Below, one piece after another: positions 16,241-25,421 of a stretch of 64,000 bases of DNA (position 1 is the stretch's first letter; each line of letters starts with the position of its first letter). Location: positions 434,001-498,000 of the forward strand of contig NZ_CP023692.1 of assembly GCF_008704935.1 (NCBI RefSeq), read 5' to 3'. The notes under the pieces are model-generated. The model searched no databases. It had not been told where the DNA came from and saw nothing but the letters and a program-made list of their open reading frames with translations. The DNA is from Streptomyces vinaceus (GTDB lineage: Bacteria > Actinomycetota > Actinomycetes > Streptomycetales > Streptomycetaceae). A program made the translations under genes and the position numbers.

Positions 16241-17881
16241 TCAGCCGGCCAGTGCCGCCGAGACGACGGAGCGGGCCTCCTCCTGTACGCGGGCCAGGTG
16301 GTCCGCGCCGTGGAAGGACTCGGCGTAGATCTTGTAGACGTCCTCCGTGCCCGAGGGGCGGGCCGCGAACCAGGCGTGCTCCGTGGTGACCTTGATGCCG
16401 CCGATGGCGGCCCCGTTCCCGGGAGCCTCCGTCAGCACCGCCGTGACCGGCTCGCCCGCCAGGGTGTCGGCGGTGACCTGTTCGGGGGACAGCCGGCCGA
16501 GGACCGCCTTCTCCTCCCGGGTGGCCGGGGCGTCGATCCGGGCGTACGCCGGCTCGCCGAAGCGGCCCGTCAGGCCGGCGTACCGCTCGCTCGGGGTCTG
16601 CCCGGTCACGGCCAGGATCTCCGAGGCCAGCAGGGCCAGCAGGATGCCGTCCTTGTCGGTGGTCCACACGGAGCCGTCGCGGCGCAGGAAGGAGGCGCCG
16701 GCCGACTCCTCGCCGCCGAAGCCGATGGAGCCCGCGGAGAGCCCGTCCACGAACCACTTGAAACCGACGGGGACCTCGACCAGTTCGCGGCCCAGGTCCG
16801 CGGCCACCCGGTCGATCATCCCCGAGGAGACCAGGGTCTTGCCGACGCCCGCGTCCGCGGGCCACTGCTCGCGGTGGCTGTAGAGGTATTCGATCGCGGT
16901 GGCGAGGTAGTGGTTGGGGTTCATCAGCCCGCCGTCCGGCGTCACGATGCCGTGCCGGTCGGCGTCGGCGTCGTTGCCGGTGGCGATCTGGAACCGGTCC
17001 CGGCCCTCGATCAGCGAGGCCATCGCGTACGGGGAGGAGCAGTCCATCCGGATCTTGCCGTCCCAGTCCAGCGTCATGAACCGCCAGGTGGGGTCGGTGT
17101 ACGGGTTGACCACGGTCAGGTCGAGCCGGTGCTCCTCGGCGATCCGGCCCCAGTACGCCACGGAGGCCCCGCCGAGCGGGTCGGCCCCGATGCGCACGCC
17201 CGCGGCGCGGACGGCGTCCAGGTCGAGCACGGACGGCAGATCGCGTACGTACGTGCCGAGGAAGTCGTAGGTACCCGTGGTCGCGGCGGCCGCGGCGCGC
17301 GCGAACGGGATGCGCCGGACCTCCTTCATCCCGCCGGTGATGATCTCGTTGGCGCGCTCCTGGATCCAGCCCGTCGCGTCCGATCCGGCGGGCCCGCCGT
17401 GCGGCGGGTTGTACTTGAAGCCGCCGTCCGCGGGCGGGTTGTGCGAGGGGGTGACCACCACGCCGTCGGCCAGGGCAGAGGTGCGGCCCCGGTTGTGGGT
17501 GAGGATCGCGTGCGAGACCGCGGGCGTGGGGGTGTACCCGTCGGCGCTGTCGACCAGGACGCTCACGCCGTTGGCGGCGAAGACCTCCAGGGCGGTCACC
17601 CGGGCGGGTTCGGACAGGGCATGGGTGTCCGCGCCGAGGAAGAGGGGGCCGTCGATGCCCTGCTGGGCCCGGTACTCGCAGATCGCCTGGCTGGTCGCGG
17701 CGATGTGGTCCTCGTTGAAGGCCGTGGCGAGGGAGGAGCCGCGGTGTCCCGAGGTGCCGAAGCTGACGCGCTGGCCGGGGTCGGCCGGATCGGGGTGCAG
17801 CGCGTAGTACGCGGTGACGAGGCGGGCCACGTCGACCAGGTCCTCCGGGCGCGCCTGCTGCCTCGCTCTGTCGTTGAGCAT
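16241..17881 (-). CDS. pgm: Phosphoglucomutase (alpha-D-glucose phosphate-specific)
   Basis: A 546-aa alpha-phosphohexomutase that interconverts glucose-1-phosphate and glucose-6-phosphate for glycogen, trehalose and cell-wall sugar metabolism. It has [10 protein letters not shown] at 41-50, the phosphoserine loop VVTPSHNPP with Ser147, the Mg loop [10 protein letters not shown], and the sugar loop [10 protein letters not shown]. The length matches the E. coli Pgm class. ATG 17881 has GGAGGA 9 nt upstream; the longer frame to 18163 runs through an unrelated gene remnant. Its promoter lies in 17882-17990. Confidence 0.95.
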   Translation of the reverse strand: MLNDRARQQARPEDLVDVARLVTAYYALHPDPADPGQRVSFGTSGHRGSSLATAFNEDHIAATSQAICEYRAQQGIDGPLFLGADTHALSEPARVTALEVFAANGVSVLVDSADGYTPTPAVSHAILTHNRGRTSALADGVVVTPSHNPPADGGFKYNPPHGGPAGSDATGWIQERANEIITGGMKEVRRIPFARAAAAATTGTYDFLGTYVRDLPSVLDLDAVRAAGVRIGADPLGGASVAYWGRIAEEHRLDLTVVNPYTDPTWRFMTLDWDGKIRMDCSSPYAMASLIEGRDRFQIATGNDADADRHGIVTPDGGLMNPNHYLATAIEYLYSHREQWPADAGVGKTLVSSGMIDRVAADLGRELVEVPVGFKWFVDGLSAGSIGFGGEESAGASFLRRDGSVWTTDKDGILLALLASEILAVTGQTPSERYAGLTGRFGEPAYARIDAPATREEKAVLGRLSPEQVTADTLAGEPVTAVLTEAPGNGAAIGGIKVTTEHAWFAARPSGTEDVYKIYAESFHGADHLARVQEEARSVVSAALAG

Positions 17882-17991
17882 CCGCCCTATTCCTCCGTAA
17901 GAGATCAAAGAGAACAACCGCGCCCATTGTGTCGCCCCCTGAACGTGCCCGCACCGCCGCGTCCCCACTCGGCGCGCGCCTGTGCCCCGGG

Positions 17992-18170
17992 TCACGCCTC
18001 CGGGCCGGTGCTCGGCACGCCGGTGAAGGCGGTGGTGGCCGACAGGAGGAAGGCGTCGGTCCAGCCGGCAGTTCCGCGTGGTGGACGGCCACCCGGTCGC
18101 CCGGGAAGGCCTCGGCGAGCACGCGTGCCGCGGAGTCCGCACCGTGTGGTTCCGGTCCGACAACCCTTGT
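17992..18170 (-). pseudogene. Remnant of an unidentified gene, frameshifted
   Basis: Two minus-strand segments read as one protein end if a single frameshift near 18065 is allowed. The first contains [20 protein letters not shown] and then [14 protein letters not shown]; the second reads [20 protein letters not shown] followed by PEA and a stop at 17992. Codon use is as in real genes here and composition is protein-like. The 5' end is lost under the promoter of the XRE-cupin gene. The family was not recognised. The rest of 17882-18205 holds only promoters. Confidence 0.35.
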
Positions 18171-18205
18171 TGCCGTTTCCGGGACGGCCGGGGTGGAATG
18201 CCCCC

Positions 18206-18832
18206 ATGGACACATCAGCCGGCACTCCGGCCGACCCGCCCTCGCCCGCCCCGTACCGGACCGTTCTCGACGAGGTCGGCCCCCGGCTCAAGCGGCTGCG
18301 CGCCCGGCGCGGGCTCACCCTCGCCGCGCTCTCCGAGACGACCGGCATCTCCAAGAGCACCCTGTCCCGTCTGGAGTCCGGGCAGCGCCGCCCCAGCCTG
18401 GAGCTGCTGCTGCCGCTGGCGAGTGCGTACCGCGTGCCGCTGGACGATCTGGTGGGAGCACCCGAAGTGGGCGACCCCCGGGTCCGGCTGACCCCGCAGG
18501 CGATGCCGAACGGCGACTCGTACGTCCCGCTGTCCCGGACCCCGGGCCCCCTCCAGGCGTACAAGATGATCATCACGGACCGGGGTACGGAGCCGGATCT
18601 CCGTACCCACGAGGGCTATGAGTGGATGTACGTGCTCCAGGGCCGGTTGCGGCTGGTGCTCCCGGAGCACGATCTGGTCCTCGGCCCCGGCGAGGTCGCC
18701 GAGTTCGACACCCGGCTCCCCCACTGGTTCAGCAGTGCCGACGGCCGGCCCGTCGAGGTCCTCAGCCTCTTCGGCCGCCAGGGCGAACGCATGCACGTCC
18801 GCGCGAAGCCCTCCCCGAAGCCCGCCCCGTAG
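18206..18832 (+). CDS. XRE-family regulator with C-terminal cupin domain
   Basis: A 208-aa two-domain regulator. The helix-turn-helix is [56 protein letters not shown] (residues ~28-83). The cupin barrel (~115-195) includes [18 protein letters not shown] and [17 protein letters not shown]. Members sense small molecules such as amino acids, polyamines or aldehydes with the cupin and usually control a divergent gene. Here the divergent space holds only a decayed gene fragment, so its original target may have been lost. ATG 18206 is the first start in this frame with coding character. Confidence 0.85.
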   Translation: MDTSAGTPADPPSPAPYRTVLDEVGPRLKRLRARRGLTLAALSETTGISKSTLSRLESGQRRPSLELLLPLASAYRVPLDDLVGAPEVGDPRVRLTPQAMPNGDSYVPLSRTPGPLQAYKMIITDRGTEPDLRTHEGYEWMYVLQGRLRLVLPEHDLVLGPGEVAEFDTRLPHWFSSADGRPVEVLSLFGRQGERMHVRAKPSPKPAP

Positions 18833-18845
18833 GCGGCGGTGCGCC

Positions 18846-19598
18846 TCATGCCGGCAGGTTCAGGAGCATCAGCGGGCGGGTGGTGGGCCGGGCGGACCCG
18901 CCGGCGGGTTCGACGGTGAGCCCCACTCCGGAGGCGCCCTGGACACCTCCCTCCATGAGTGTGGCCCCGTCCCGCGTGAGGAGCCCGGCGGGCCGCATGG
19001 TGCCGTGGTCGTCGAACCAGAGCTGGTACGTCCGGTCCGCGCCGGGGTCGGGGAGCCCGGCGCCGATGAAGACCGCCCGGTCGCGCTGTTTGGAGCTGAC
19101 CACGGAGGTGGTGGCTCCGCCGGTGGTGCGGCCCCGTACCGTCCGGGCGTCGGGGGCGGCCAGCACGGCGCCGACGTCCTGGAGGCGGCGTTCGGAGGCC
19201 TGTGCCTGCTGGCGGGCCTCCTCGGCGAGCCGGTTCTGCCGCACGGTGACCCCGCCGAGCACGGCCGCGGCGGCGATGCTCGCGGCGATGACCAGCGTGA
19301 TGGCCTTGCGGCGCAGGATCGCGGTGAACGTCGTCGGCTGCCGTCCCACCGCCGGGAGCAGCGGGGGCAGTTGGCGGACCGAGTCGATGCCGTGGAGCAC
19401 CGCGTCCTTCATGCGCGCGGGCGGCGGCGCGGTGGCGGCGCCGGCCAGGCGGGCGGCGGTGGCGGCGAACTCGGCCACTTCCTGCCGGCAGGAAGGGCAG
19501 CCGTCGAGGTGCCCGGTGAACACTTCGTGTTCCGCCGGTGTGAGTGCGTGGAGGGCGTACGCGCCGGTGAGGGTGTGCAGTTCCCCGTCGTGCTTCAT
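18846..19598 (-). CDS. rskA: Anti-sigma-K factor, RskA family
   Basis: A 250-aa single-pass membrane anti-sigma factor. The cytoplasmic zinc anti-sigma motif is GHLDGCPSCRQEV (H-x3-C-x2-C, residues ~29-41). A membrane helix, AITLVIAASIAAAAVLGG, is at ~97-114. An extracytoplasmic RskA domain (~125-245) contains RTYQLWFDDHGTMRPAGLL. RskA binds the SigK-type sigma until regulated intramembrane proteolysis removes it; in mycobacteria this responds to redox state. Its start overlaps the sigma gene stop by 4 nt. The divergent FAD/DUF1365/CFA-synthase operon is the probable regulon, as in related actinomycetes. Confidence 0.9.
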   Translation of the reverse strand: MKHDGELHTLTGAYALHALTPAEHEVFTGHLDGCPSCRQEVAEFAATAARLAGAATAPPPARMKDAVLHGIDSVRQLPPLLPAVGRQPTTFTAILRRKAITLVIAASIAAAAVLGGVTVRQNRLAEEARQQAQASERRLQDVGAVLAAPDARTVRGRTTGGATTSVVSSKQRDRAVFIGAGLPDPGADRTYQLWFDDHGTMRPAGLLTRDGATLMEGGVQGASGVGLTVEPAGGSARPTTRPLMLLNLPA

Positions 19599-20214
19599 GT
19601 GGTCACCCCCATGCAGTCGCGCAGCCGGATGAGTCCGTCGCGCATGCGTGTCTTGATCGTGGGCAGCGGAGCGCGCAGGGTCTCGGCGACCTCGCGGTAG
19701 GTCAGGCCCTGGTAGTAGGCCAGTGTGACGGCCTGGCGCTGGATCTCGGTCAGTCCGCGCATGCAGCGCCGTACCTGCTCGCTCTCCAGCCTGGTCTCGA
19801 CCTGTTCCGCGACCTCGTCGAACGGGCGCGCCTGAAGGCGGGCCGCCTGGTCCTGTTCGCGGTTGATCGCGGCCTGCGCGGAGCGGACGCGGTCGACGGC
19901 CCTGCGATGGGCGAGGGTGGCGGCCCAGGTGTGCACGCTGCCCTGTTCGGGGCGGTAGCGGGCGGCCTGGCGCCATAGGTCGATCATCACCTCTTGTGTC
20001 ACCTCTTCGGACTGGGCGCGGTCGCGTACGACGCGGACGACCAGTCCGAACACGGTCCCGGACAGGGCGTCGTACAGCGCGGAGAACGCGTCCTTGTCGC
20101 CGCGGGCCACCCGGGACATCAGGTCTTCGAGCCGGGGGCCGCGGTGTCGTGGACACCGAAGGGCAGGGGTTGCCCGGTGGTGGCGGAGGGTCCGCCGGGG
20201 TCCGTCCGTCGCAT
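19595..20214 (-). CDS. sigK: ECF sigma factor SigK-like, with apparent frameshift near the N-terminus
   Basis: Sigma region 2 (DAFSALYDALSGTVFGLV, then QSEEVTQEVMIDLWRQAARY) and region 4 (LTEIQRQAVTLAYYQGLTYREVAETLRAPLPTIKTRMRDGL) identify an ECF SigK-like factor. The only good start, ATG 20214 with GGAAGGA 5 nt upstream, opens a frame that stops after 30 codons. Adding one C to the C5 run (plus-strand G5 at 20134-20138) joins it to LEDLMSRVARGDKDAF and gives a normal ~206-aa protein. Without this, the first in-frame ATG is 20119, which lacks a ribosome-binding site and cuts into region 1.2/2. A sequencing error or a true frameshift mutation are both possible. It is coupled to rskA. Confidence 0.82.
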
Positions 20215-20499
20215 GACAGTCCTTCCGGTCGCATGGACCGGCCCGTTCACAAAGGGGGCCGACCGCTCCGGATGGTGCCAGGTTCGCGTTCTCGACCGGT
20301 CTTCGGAGCGGACATCTGTACGGATTGGTCAACCAGGTCGCCAATTCCGCGTCGATGTGCAGCAGGTACGGATGCCCTGCCCGCGCGGCCGGTTGCGCCC
20401 GCGGCAACTTCCACCAATCCGGGGGAACTCCGGCGGCGAAGCAAGGGGGAGACGCCGCCGCGACCCGGCGACGGCGCGGCGACCGGTGGGGAGTGGCGA

Positions 20500-21765
20500 A
20501 TGGTGCGTACCCGGAGCGTGGCCGTGATCGGCGGCGGGGTGGCGGGGCTGACCGCCGCCTACGTCCTGCAGAAGGCGTGCGACGTCACGCTGTACGAGGC
20601 GGACCCCCGGCTGGGGGGTCACGCCCACACCCATGAACTGCCCGCCGGGGACGGCGGAACCGTGCGGGTGGACTCGGGGTTCATCGTCCACAACGAGCGC
20701 ACCTACCCGCTGCTGACCCGGCTCTTGCGCGAACTCGCAGTGGCCACGCAGGACTCCGAGATGAGCATGTCCGTGCGGTGCGACGGATGCGGTCTGGAGT
20801 ACGCCGGCGCCCGCGGGCCCGCGGGCCTGTTCACCGGGCGGGCGGCGCTGCGCGGCCGGTACCTGCGGCTGCTGGCCGAAGTGCCGCTCTTCCACCGCCG
20901 TGCCCGCCGCTTGCTGGCCGCGGGCGGCCCCGACCAGCGGCTCACCCTGCGCGCGTTCCTCGCCGAGGGCGGGTTCTCCCCGTACTTCGTCGGCCACTTC
21001 ATCACGCCGTTGGTGTCGGCCGTGTGGTCCTGCCCCGGCGACACCGCGCTGGAGTACCCGGCCGCGTACCTGTTCCGCTTCCTCGACCACCACGGGCTGT
21101 TGTCCGTGACGGGGTCCCCGCGGTGGAAGACGGTCACCGGCGGCAGCGCCGCCTACGTGGAGAAGGCCGCCAAGGAGATCAGCAACGTCCGGACCGCCAC
21201 CCGGGTCGACCGGGTGGACCGGATACCGAGCGGCGTGCTGGTCGGCACCGAGGACGGTACGACGGACCCCTACGACGCGGTCGTCATCGCCACCCACCCC
21301 GACCAGGCGCTGCGCCTGCTGGCCGACCCGACCCCGGACGAGCGGCGGGTCCTGGGCGCCTTCCGGTACGAGGAGAACCCGACGGTGCTGCACACCGACA
21401 CCGGCCTGCTGCCCCGCTCGCCGAGGGCCCGCGCATCGTGGAACTACCACCTCCAGGACTGCCGCCCGGGGCCGGAGGGGGTCCGGGTCAGCTACGACAT
21501 GACACGGCTCCAGCGGCTGCCGGGCCGTACCCGGTACGTCGTCACCCTGAACGCGGGCGGGCGGGTCGACCCCGAGCGCGTCCTGGCACGGATGGATTAC
21601 GCGCACCCCGTCCACACGGCGGAGTCGGTGGCCGCGCAGCGGGCACTGCCCCGCCTCAACACGCGGGTGACCGCGTTCGCGGGGGCGTACCACGGGTGGG
21701 GGTTCCACGAGGACGGCTGCCACTCGGGAGTGCGAGCTGCCGCGGCGCTGGGGGTGCGGTGGTGA
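20500..21765 (+). CDS. NAD(P)/FAD-dependent amine-oxidase-like oxidoreductase
   Basis: A 421-aa flavoprotein. The Rossmann motif is VAVIGGGVAGLTAAYVLQ (residues 7-24), followed by the acidic VTLYEADPRLGGHAHTHEL. The C-terminal FAD segment ends in AYHGWGFHEDGCHSGVRAA. This subgroup is found next to DUF1365 and a cyclopropane-fatty-acid synthase-like enzyme in many bacteria and probably acts on an acyl lipid. ATG 20500 has GGGGAG 7 nt upstream. Its stop overlaps the DUF1365 GTG, so the four genes form one coupled unit divergent from sigK/rskA. Confidence 0.85.
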   Translation: MVRTRSVAVIGGGVAGLTAAYVLQKACDVTLYEADPRLGGHAHTHELPAGDGGTVRVDSGFIVHNERTYPLLTRLLRELAVATQDSEMSMSVRCDGCGLEYAGARGPAGLFTGRAALRGRYLRLLAEVPLFHRRARRLLAAGGPDQRLTLRAFLAEGGFSPYFVGHFITPLVSAVWSCPGDTALEYPAAYLFRFLDHHGLLSVTGSPRWKTVTGGSAAYVEKAAKEISNVRTATRVDRVDRIPSGVLVGTEDGTTDPYDAVVIATHPDQALRLLADPTPDERRVLGAFRYEENPTVLHTDTGLLPRSPRARASWNYHLQDCRPGPEGVRVSYDMTRLQRLPGRTRYVVTLNAGGRVDPERVLARMDYAHPVHTAESVAAQRALPRLNTRVTAFAGAYHGWGFHEDGCHSGVRAAAALGVRW

Positions 21766-22601
21766 GCCGGGTGGACGCGCCCACGGTGGCGCGGCGGATG
21801 CGCCGAAGGTCCGCACCGGTTCGGGTGGCCCGGTCGGTTGCGGTGGCCCCGACTCCCCCCGCCCTGCCCTCCGTTGACGTGCCCGCCCTGTACGACTGCG
21901 TCGTCTCCCACGCGCGGACGGCCCCCGTACGGCTCTCGTTGCGGCACCTCACGTACATGTGGCTCGTGGACCTGGACGCGCTCCCCCGCCTCCCCCGGCC
22001 CCTGCGCCCGCTGGCCCGCTTCGACGCCCGGGACCACTTCGCCGCCGCGCCGACCATCCGGGCCGGCCTCGACGCGTACCTGGCCTCCCGGGGCGTGCAC
22101 CTCGACGGCGGTCAGGTCCTGATGCTGGCCCACGCCCGGGTCCTGGGGTACGTGTCCAACCCGCTGACGCTGTACTGGTGCCACGACCGGGCCGGGACCC
22201 TGGTCTGCGTGGTGGCCGAGGTCCACCACCCGTACGGACAGCGCCACTGCCACCTGCTGCGGACCGACGGGGCCGGCCGGGCCGAGGCCCCGAAGGAGCT
22301 GTACGTCTCGCCGTTCTTCCCCGTCGACGGCCGCCACCTCATGCGCCTGCCGGAGCCCCGGGAGCGGCTGGGGATCACCGTCCAGCTCGTACGCGCCGGT
22401 CAGCGGCCCTTCACCGCGACCCTGCACGGCCGCCACCGCCCCGCCACCACCTTCGCCCTGCTGCGCGCGGTCGCGCGGCGGCCGTGGTCCACGGCCGCGG
22501 TCCGGGCCGGCATCCGCCGCCACGCCGTCCGCCTGCCGCTCCGGGGGCTGTCCGTACAGCCCCGCCCCGCTCGCGCACTCCAGGAAGGCAACCCCTCGTG
22601 A
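21762..22601 (+). CDS. DUF1365 family protein
   Basis: A 279-aa protein. DUF1365 features include YDCVVSHARTAPVRLSLRH (His/Arg-rich N-terminal motif), HARVLGYVSNPLTLYWCHD, VVAEVHHPYGQRHCHLL and YVSPFFPVDG. The family is always linked to the FAD oxidoreductase and CFA-synthase-like genes; a role in furan or cyclopropane fatty-acid chemistry has been proposed, but the reaction is uncertain. The start overlaps the preceding stop and its own stop overlaps the next GTG (GTGA), indicating equimolar translation. Confidence 0.88.
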   Translation: MSRVDAPTVARRMRRRSAPVRVARSVAVAPTPPALPSVDVPALYDCVVSHARTAPVRLSLRHLTYMWLVDLDALPRLPRPLRPLARFDARDHFAAAPTIRAGLDAYLASRGVHLDGGQVLMLAHARVLGYVSNPLTLYWCHDRAGTLVCVVAEVHHPYGQRHCHLLRTDGAGRAEAPKELYVSPFFPVDGRHLMRLPEPRERLGITVQLVRAGQRPFTATLHGRHRPATTFALLRAVARRPWSTAAVRAGIRRHAVRLPLRGLSVQPRPARALQEGNPS

Positions 22602-23887
22602 CCCTTTCGCTGCCCCGCACCGCCGACACCGCCGAGTCCGCCTCCGGCGCCGCCGCCGACGCCGCCGCGCGGGCCTGGCCGGACGTGGCGCGGCCGCCGG
22701 CCGCCCCCTTCGGGCACGCGGCCGTCGCCCGCCGACTGGTCCGCCGCGCCGTGACCGCCCTGCCGCTACGCTGCCGCTTCGGCGCCGAACCGGCGATCGG
22801 CCTCGGCCCCTCGCTGACCGTCCACGACCCGGACGCCTTCTTCCGCCGGATCGGGGCGCAGGGCCTGATCGGCTTCGGCGAGTCCTACATGGCGGGCGAA
22901 TGGGACAGCGACGACCTGCCCGGCCTGCTGACCGTCCTCGCCGCGCACGTGGACGACCTCATGCCCGTCCCGCTGCGCCGGCTGCGCGGGGCGTGGGTGC
23001 AGCGCAGGCCCGAGGCGCAGCTGAACTCGCGGGCCGGCGCCCGGGAGAACGTCCGCCGCCACTACGACCTGTCGAACGAGCTGTTCGCGCTCTTCCTCGA
23101 CGAGACCATGTCGTACTCGTCCGCCGTCTTCACCTCGTTCCCCGCCCGCCACGAGAGCCTGCCCGCCGCGCAGCACCGCAAGACCGACCGGCTGCTGGAC
23201 CTCTGCGGCGTCGGCGCGGGCACGCGCCTGCTGGAGATCGGCACGGGATGGGGCGAACTCGCGCTGCGCGCGGCCGCCCGCGGGGCCTACGTGACGACGG
23301 TCACCCTCTCCGCCGAGCAGCAGCGCCTCGCCCGCCGCCGGATCGCCGCCGCGGGGCTGGCCGACCGGGTGGACGTGGAACTGCGGGACTACCGTGATGT
23401 GGAGGGCCGGTACGACGCGGTGGTGAGCGTGGAGATGATCGAGGCGGTCGGCAGGGACTTCTGGCCCACGTACTTCGCCGCCCTGCGCGATGCGGTGGCG
23501 CCCGGGGGCCGGATAGCGCTCCAGTCCATCACCATGGGGCACGAGCGGATGCTGCGGACCGCCGCTACGCACACGTGGATCAGCAAGTACGTGTTCCCCG
23601 GCGGCCTGATCCCCTCGCGCGAGGCGATCGAGACGCACGCGGCCGGCGCGGGGCTGCGGATCGTCTCCGACCAGGGGTACGGGGACCACTACGCGCAGAC
23701 CCTGTGCCTGTGGCGGGAGCGCTTCACGGAGCGGGCCGAGGAGGTGGCGGCGCTCGGCTTCGACGCGACGTTCCGGCGGATGTGGGAGTTCTACCTGGCC
23801 TACTCGGAAGCCGGGTTCCGCTCCCGCTACCTCGACGTCCGGCAGCTGCTCCTGACCGAGGACGCCCCGCACGGGGCGCGGCGATGA
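22598..23887 (+). CDS. Cyclopropane-fatty-acyl-phospholipid synthase-like methyltransferase
   Basis: A 429-aa SAM-dependent enzyme. The N-terminal ~140 residues form the lipid-contact region (GLIGFGESYMAGEWDSDDL). RENVRRHYDLSNELFALFLD and MSYSSAVF are the CFA family entry motifs. The SAM-binding glycine loop is LLEIGTGWGELALRAA (residues ~210-225). EMIEAVG and WISKYVFPGG follow. The family adds a methylene or methyl group to acyl-chain double bonds in membrane phospholipids. Here it is the third gene of the SigK/RskA-divergent operon and ends in a 4-nt overlap with a tiny ORF. Confidence 0.9.
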   Translation: MTLSLPRTADTAESASGAAADAAARAWPDVARPPAAPFGHAAVARRLVRRAVTALPLRCRFGAEPAIGLGPSLTVHDPDAFFRRIGAQGLIGFGESYMAGEWDSDDLPGLLTVLAAHVDDLMPVPLRRLRGAWVQRRPEAQLNSRAGARENVRRHYDLSNELFALFLDETMSYSSAVFTSFPARHESLPAAQHRKTDRLLDLCGVGAGTRLLEIGTGWGELALRAAARGAYVTTVTLSAEQQRLARRRIAAAGLADRVDVELRDYRDVEGRYDAVVSVEMIEAVGRDFWPTYFAALRDAVAPGGRIALQSITMGHERMLRTAATHTWISKYVFPGGLIPSREAIETHAAGAGLRIVSDQGYGDHYAQTLCLWRERFTERAEEVAALGFDATFRRMWEFYLAYSEAGFRSRYLDVRQLLLTEDAPHGARR

Positions 23888-24003
23888 CCCCCGCGCCCGG
23901 GCAGGCCCTCCCGCCCGACCCGGCCGGGGGCGCCGTCGGCGCGAAGGCCGTCCGGCGGGTGCGGCCGGCCGCTGACCCCTCCTCGTGGGGAGGCCGCTCG
24001 TGA
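23884..24003 (+). CDS. 39-codon coupled mini-ORF
   Basis: A short frame beginning ATGA over the CFA-synthase stop and ending where its TGA overlaps the GTG of the hydrolase gene. Both junctions are 4-nt overlaps as in neighbouring real genes. The peptide (MTPAPGQALPPDP..., then AVRRVRPAADP) is Pro/Arg-rich with no family. It could be a translational bridge, or the stub of a lost gene such as the DUF1295 membrane protein often found here. Confidence 0.35.
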   Translation: MTPAPGQALPPDPAGGAVGAKAVRRVRPAADPSSWGGRS

Positions 24004-24728
24004 GGGCGCCGGCGGGTGCGCTGGTGCTGCACCGGGTGCCGCGGGAGCCGGTGGCCGCGGTGCTCCTGCTGCACGGAGGGCGGGCGGAGGGGCTGGGCGC
24101 CCCGCCGCGGCCGAACCTGCCGGGGCTGCGGATGCGTCCGTTCGCCCGGGCGGTGGCGGGCAGCCGGGCGGCGCGGGACGTGGTCGTGGCGGAGGTCCGC
24201 TACGAGCACCGCGGCTGGAACGGGCACCGCGCGGACCCGGTCCACGACGTGTGGCAGGCGCTGCGCGAGCTGTGCTGCGTGGCCGGCCCGCTGCCCGTGG
24301 TGCTGGTCGGGCACTCCATGGGCGGGCGCGCCGCGCTGCGGGCCGCCGCCGATCCGCTGGTCCGCGCGGTGGTGGGGCTCGCACCGTGGTGCCCGCCGGG
24401 GGAACCGGTCCTGCACCTCGGGGACACGGCCGTGGTGCTGCTGCACGACGAGGCGGACCGGGTCACGGACGCGCAGGGGTCGTGGGACTACGTACGGCGG
24501 GCCCGCGCCCGGGGGGCCCGGGCGGCGGGCATCGCCATGCCGACCGGCGGGCACGCGATGGTCCGCGGGGCCCCGGCCTGGCATCGGATCGCGCGGGACA
24601 CGGCGCTGGGTCTGCTGGAGCTGGCCCCGCTCCCGGACACCCTGTTCACCGACCCCGTCCCCACGCCGCCGGGCCCTGCGGCGCGGGGCCGGCAGCCGGT
24701 CAGCGGCCCGGGGCGGCCGTGGCGGTGA
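24000..24728 (+). CDS. Alpha/beta hydrolase
   Basis: A 242-aa soluble hydrolase. VAAVLLLHGGRAEG (residues ~17-30) gives the oxyanion region, VVLVGHSMGGRAALRAA (nucleophile Ser in GHSMG) the elbow, LLHDEADRVTD the acid and PTGGHAM the catalytic His. GTG 24000 has GGGGAGG 6 nt upstream and overlaps the mini-ORF stop. In the operon with lipid-modifying enzymes it may act as an esterase or thioesterase, but this is inference. Its last 29 bp overlap the convergent membrane-protein gene. Confidence 0.8.
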   Translation: MRAPAGALVLHRVPREPVAAVLLLHGGRAEGLGAPPRPNLPGLRMRPFARAVAGSRAARDVVVAEVRYEHRGWNGHRADPVHDVWQALRELCCVAGPLPVVLVGHSMGGRAALRAAADPLVRAVVGLAPWCPPGEPVLHLGDTAVVLLHDEADRVTDAQGSWDYVRRARARGARAAGIAMPTGGHAMVRGAPAWHRIARDTALGLLELAPLPDTLFTDPVPTPPGPAARGRQPVSGPGRPWR

Positions 24729-25320
24729 GCCGTCGGCGGTCCGCTTCTTCGACCTGGCGGCCCAGGGGCCCGAAGGCGAGGAGGAACAGCAGTCCGGCCA
24801 GCGGCAGCAGGTCCAGGCTGAGGCCCGTGGCCACGATGCCCGCGACCACCGCGAGGGGCCGCCAGGCGGCGGTCCGGCGCAGGGCGGCCAGCTGGGTCAG
24901 GAGCAGCAGCAGGCCGACGTAGAAGAGGAGGGGGCCGACAGTGTAGACGGCGGGCTCCACACCGGCGTGGCTCTTGACGCGCCGGAAGATCTCGCGCATG
25001 GCCTCGCGGTCCTCGCTGAGGAAACCGGCGACGAGGTCGATGACCGCCTGCGCGACCACGGTGGCCGCGCCGAGCAGCGCGGTCACCGCCCCGGCGGCGG
25101 CCAGCCCCCGGCCGCCCGGGCCGCGCTCCGCCGCGGCCGTCCGGCGCAGCCCCAGCACGACGGGGACGAAGCACAACACGGCGGTCAGGAAGAAGAGGTG
25201 GCCCGCGGACCAGGCCGCCCCGGGGCCGTGTTCCCCGTCGGTGAGCCGGATGAGCCCGTAGGCCGTCATGCAGAGCGGTCCGACGCTGAACGCCGCCCGC
25301 TGCCATGGTGAGTTCGACAT
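24700..25320 (-). CDS. Membrane protein of unknown function
   Basis: A 206-aa protein with about six hydrophobic segments, including LFFLTAVLCFVPVVLGL, AAAGAVTALLGAATVVAQAVIDLVAG and LLFYVGLLLLLTQLAAL. A cytoplasmic-like acidic loop, SEDREAMREIFRRVKSHAG, lies in the middle. No family was recognised. It is convergent with the alpha/beta hydrolase, overlapping its 3' end by 29 bp, and lies downstream of ohr beyond a terminator, so it is probably transcribed alone. Confidence 0.7.
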   Translation of the reverse strand: MSNSPWQRAAFSVGPLCMTAYGLIRLTDGEHGPGAAWSAGHLFFLTAVLCFVPVVLGLRRTAAAERGPGGRGLAAAGAVTALLGAATVVAQAVIDLVAGFLSEDREAMREIFRRVKSHAGVEPAVYTVGPLLFYVGLLLLLTQLAALRRTAAWRPLAVVAGIVATGLSLDLLPLAGLLFLLAFGPLGRQVEEADRRRLTATAAPGR

Positions 25321-25368
25321 GGATCGATCGTGTCCGCGCCGGACCCGCCGGCCCTCCGGGAAGGCCCT

Positions 25369-25392
25369 GACCCGCCCCTGACGGGGCGGGTC
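25369..25392 (-). terminator. Terminator after ohr
   Basis: GACCCGCCCC (25369-25378) and GGGGCGGGTC (25383-25392) form a 10-bp perfect stem with a 4-nt loop, 29 nt beyond the ohr stop. Confidence 0.7.
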
Positions 25393-25421
25393 GCCGGCCC
25401 TAGGTGAGGGCCCGAGGGGGA

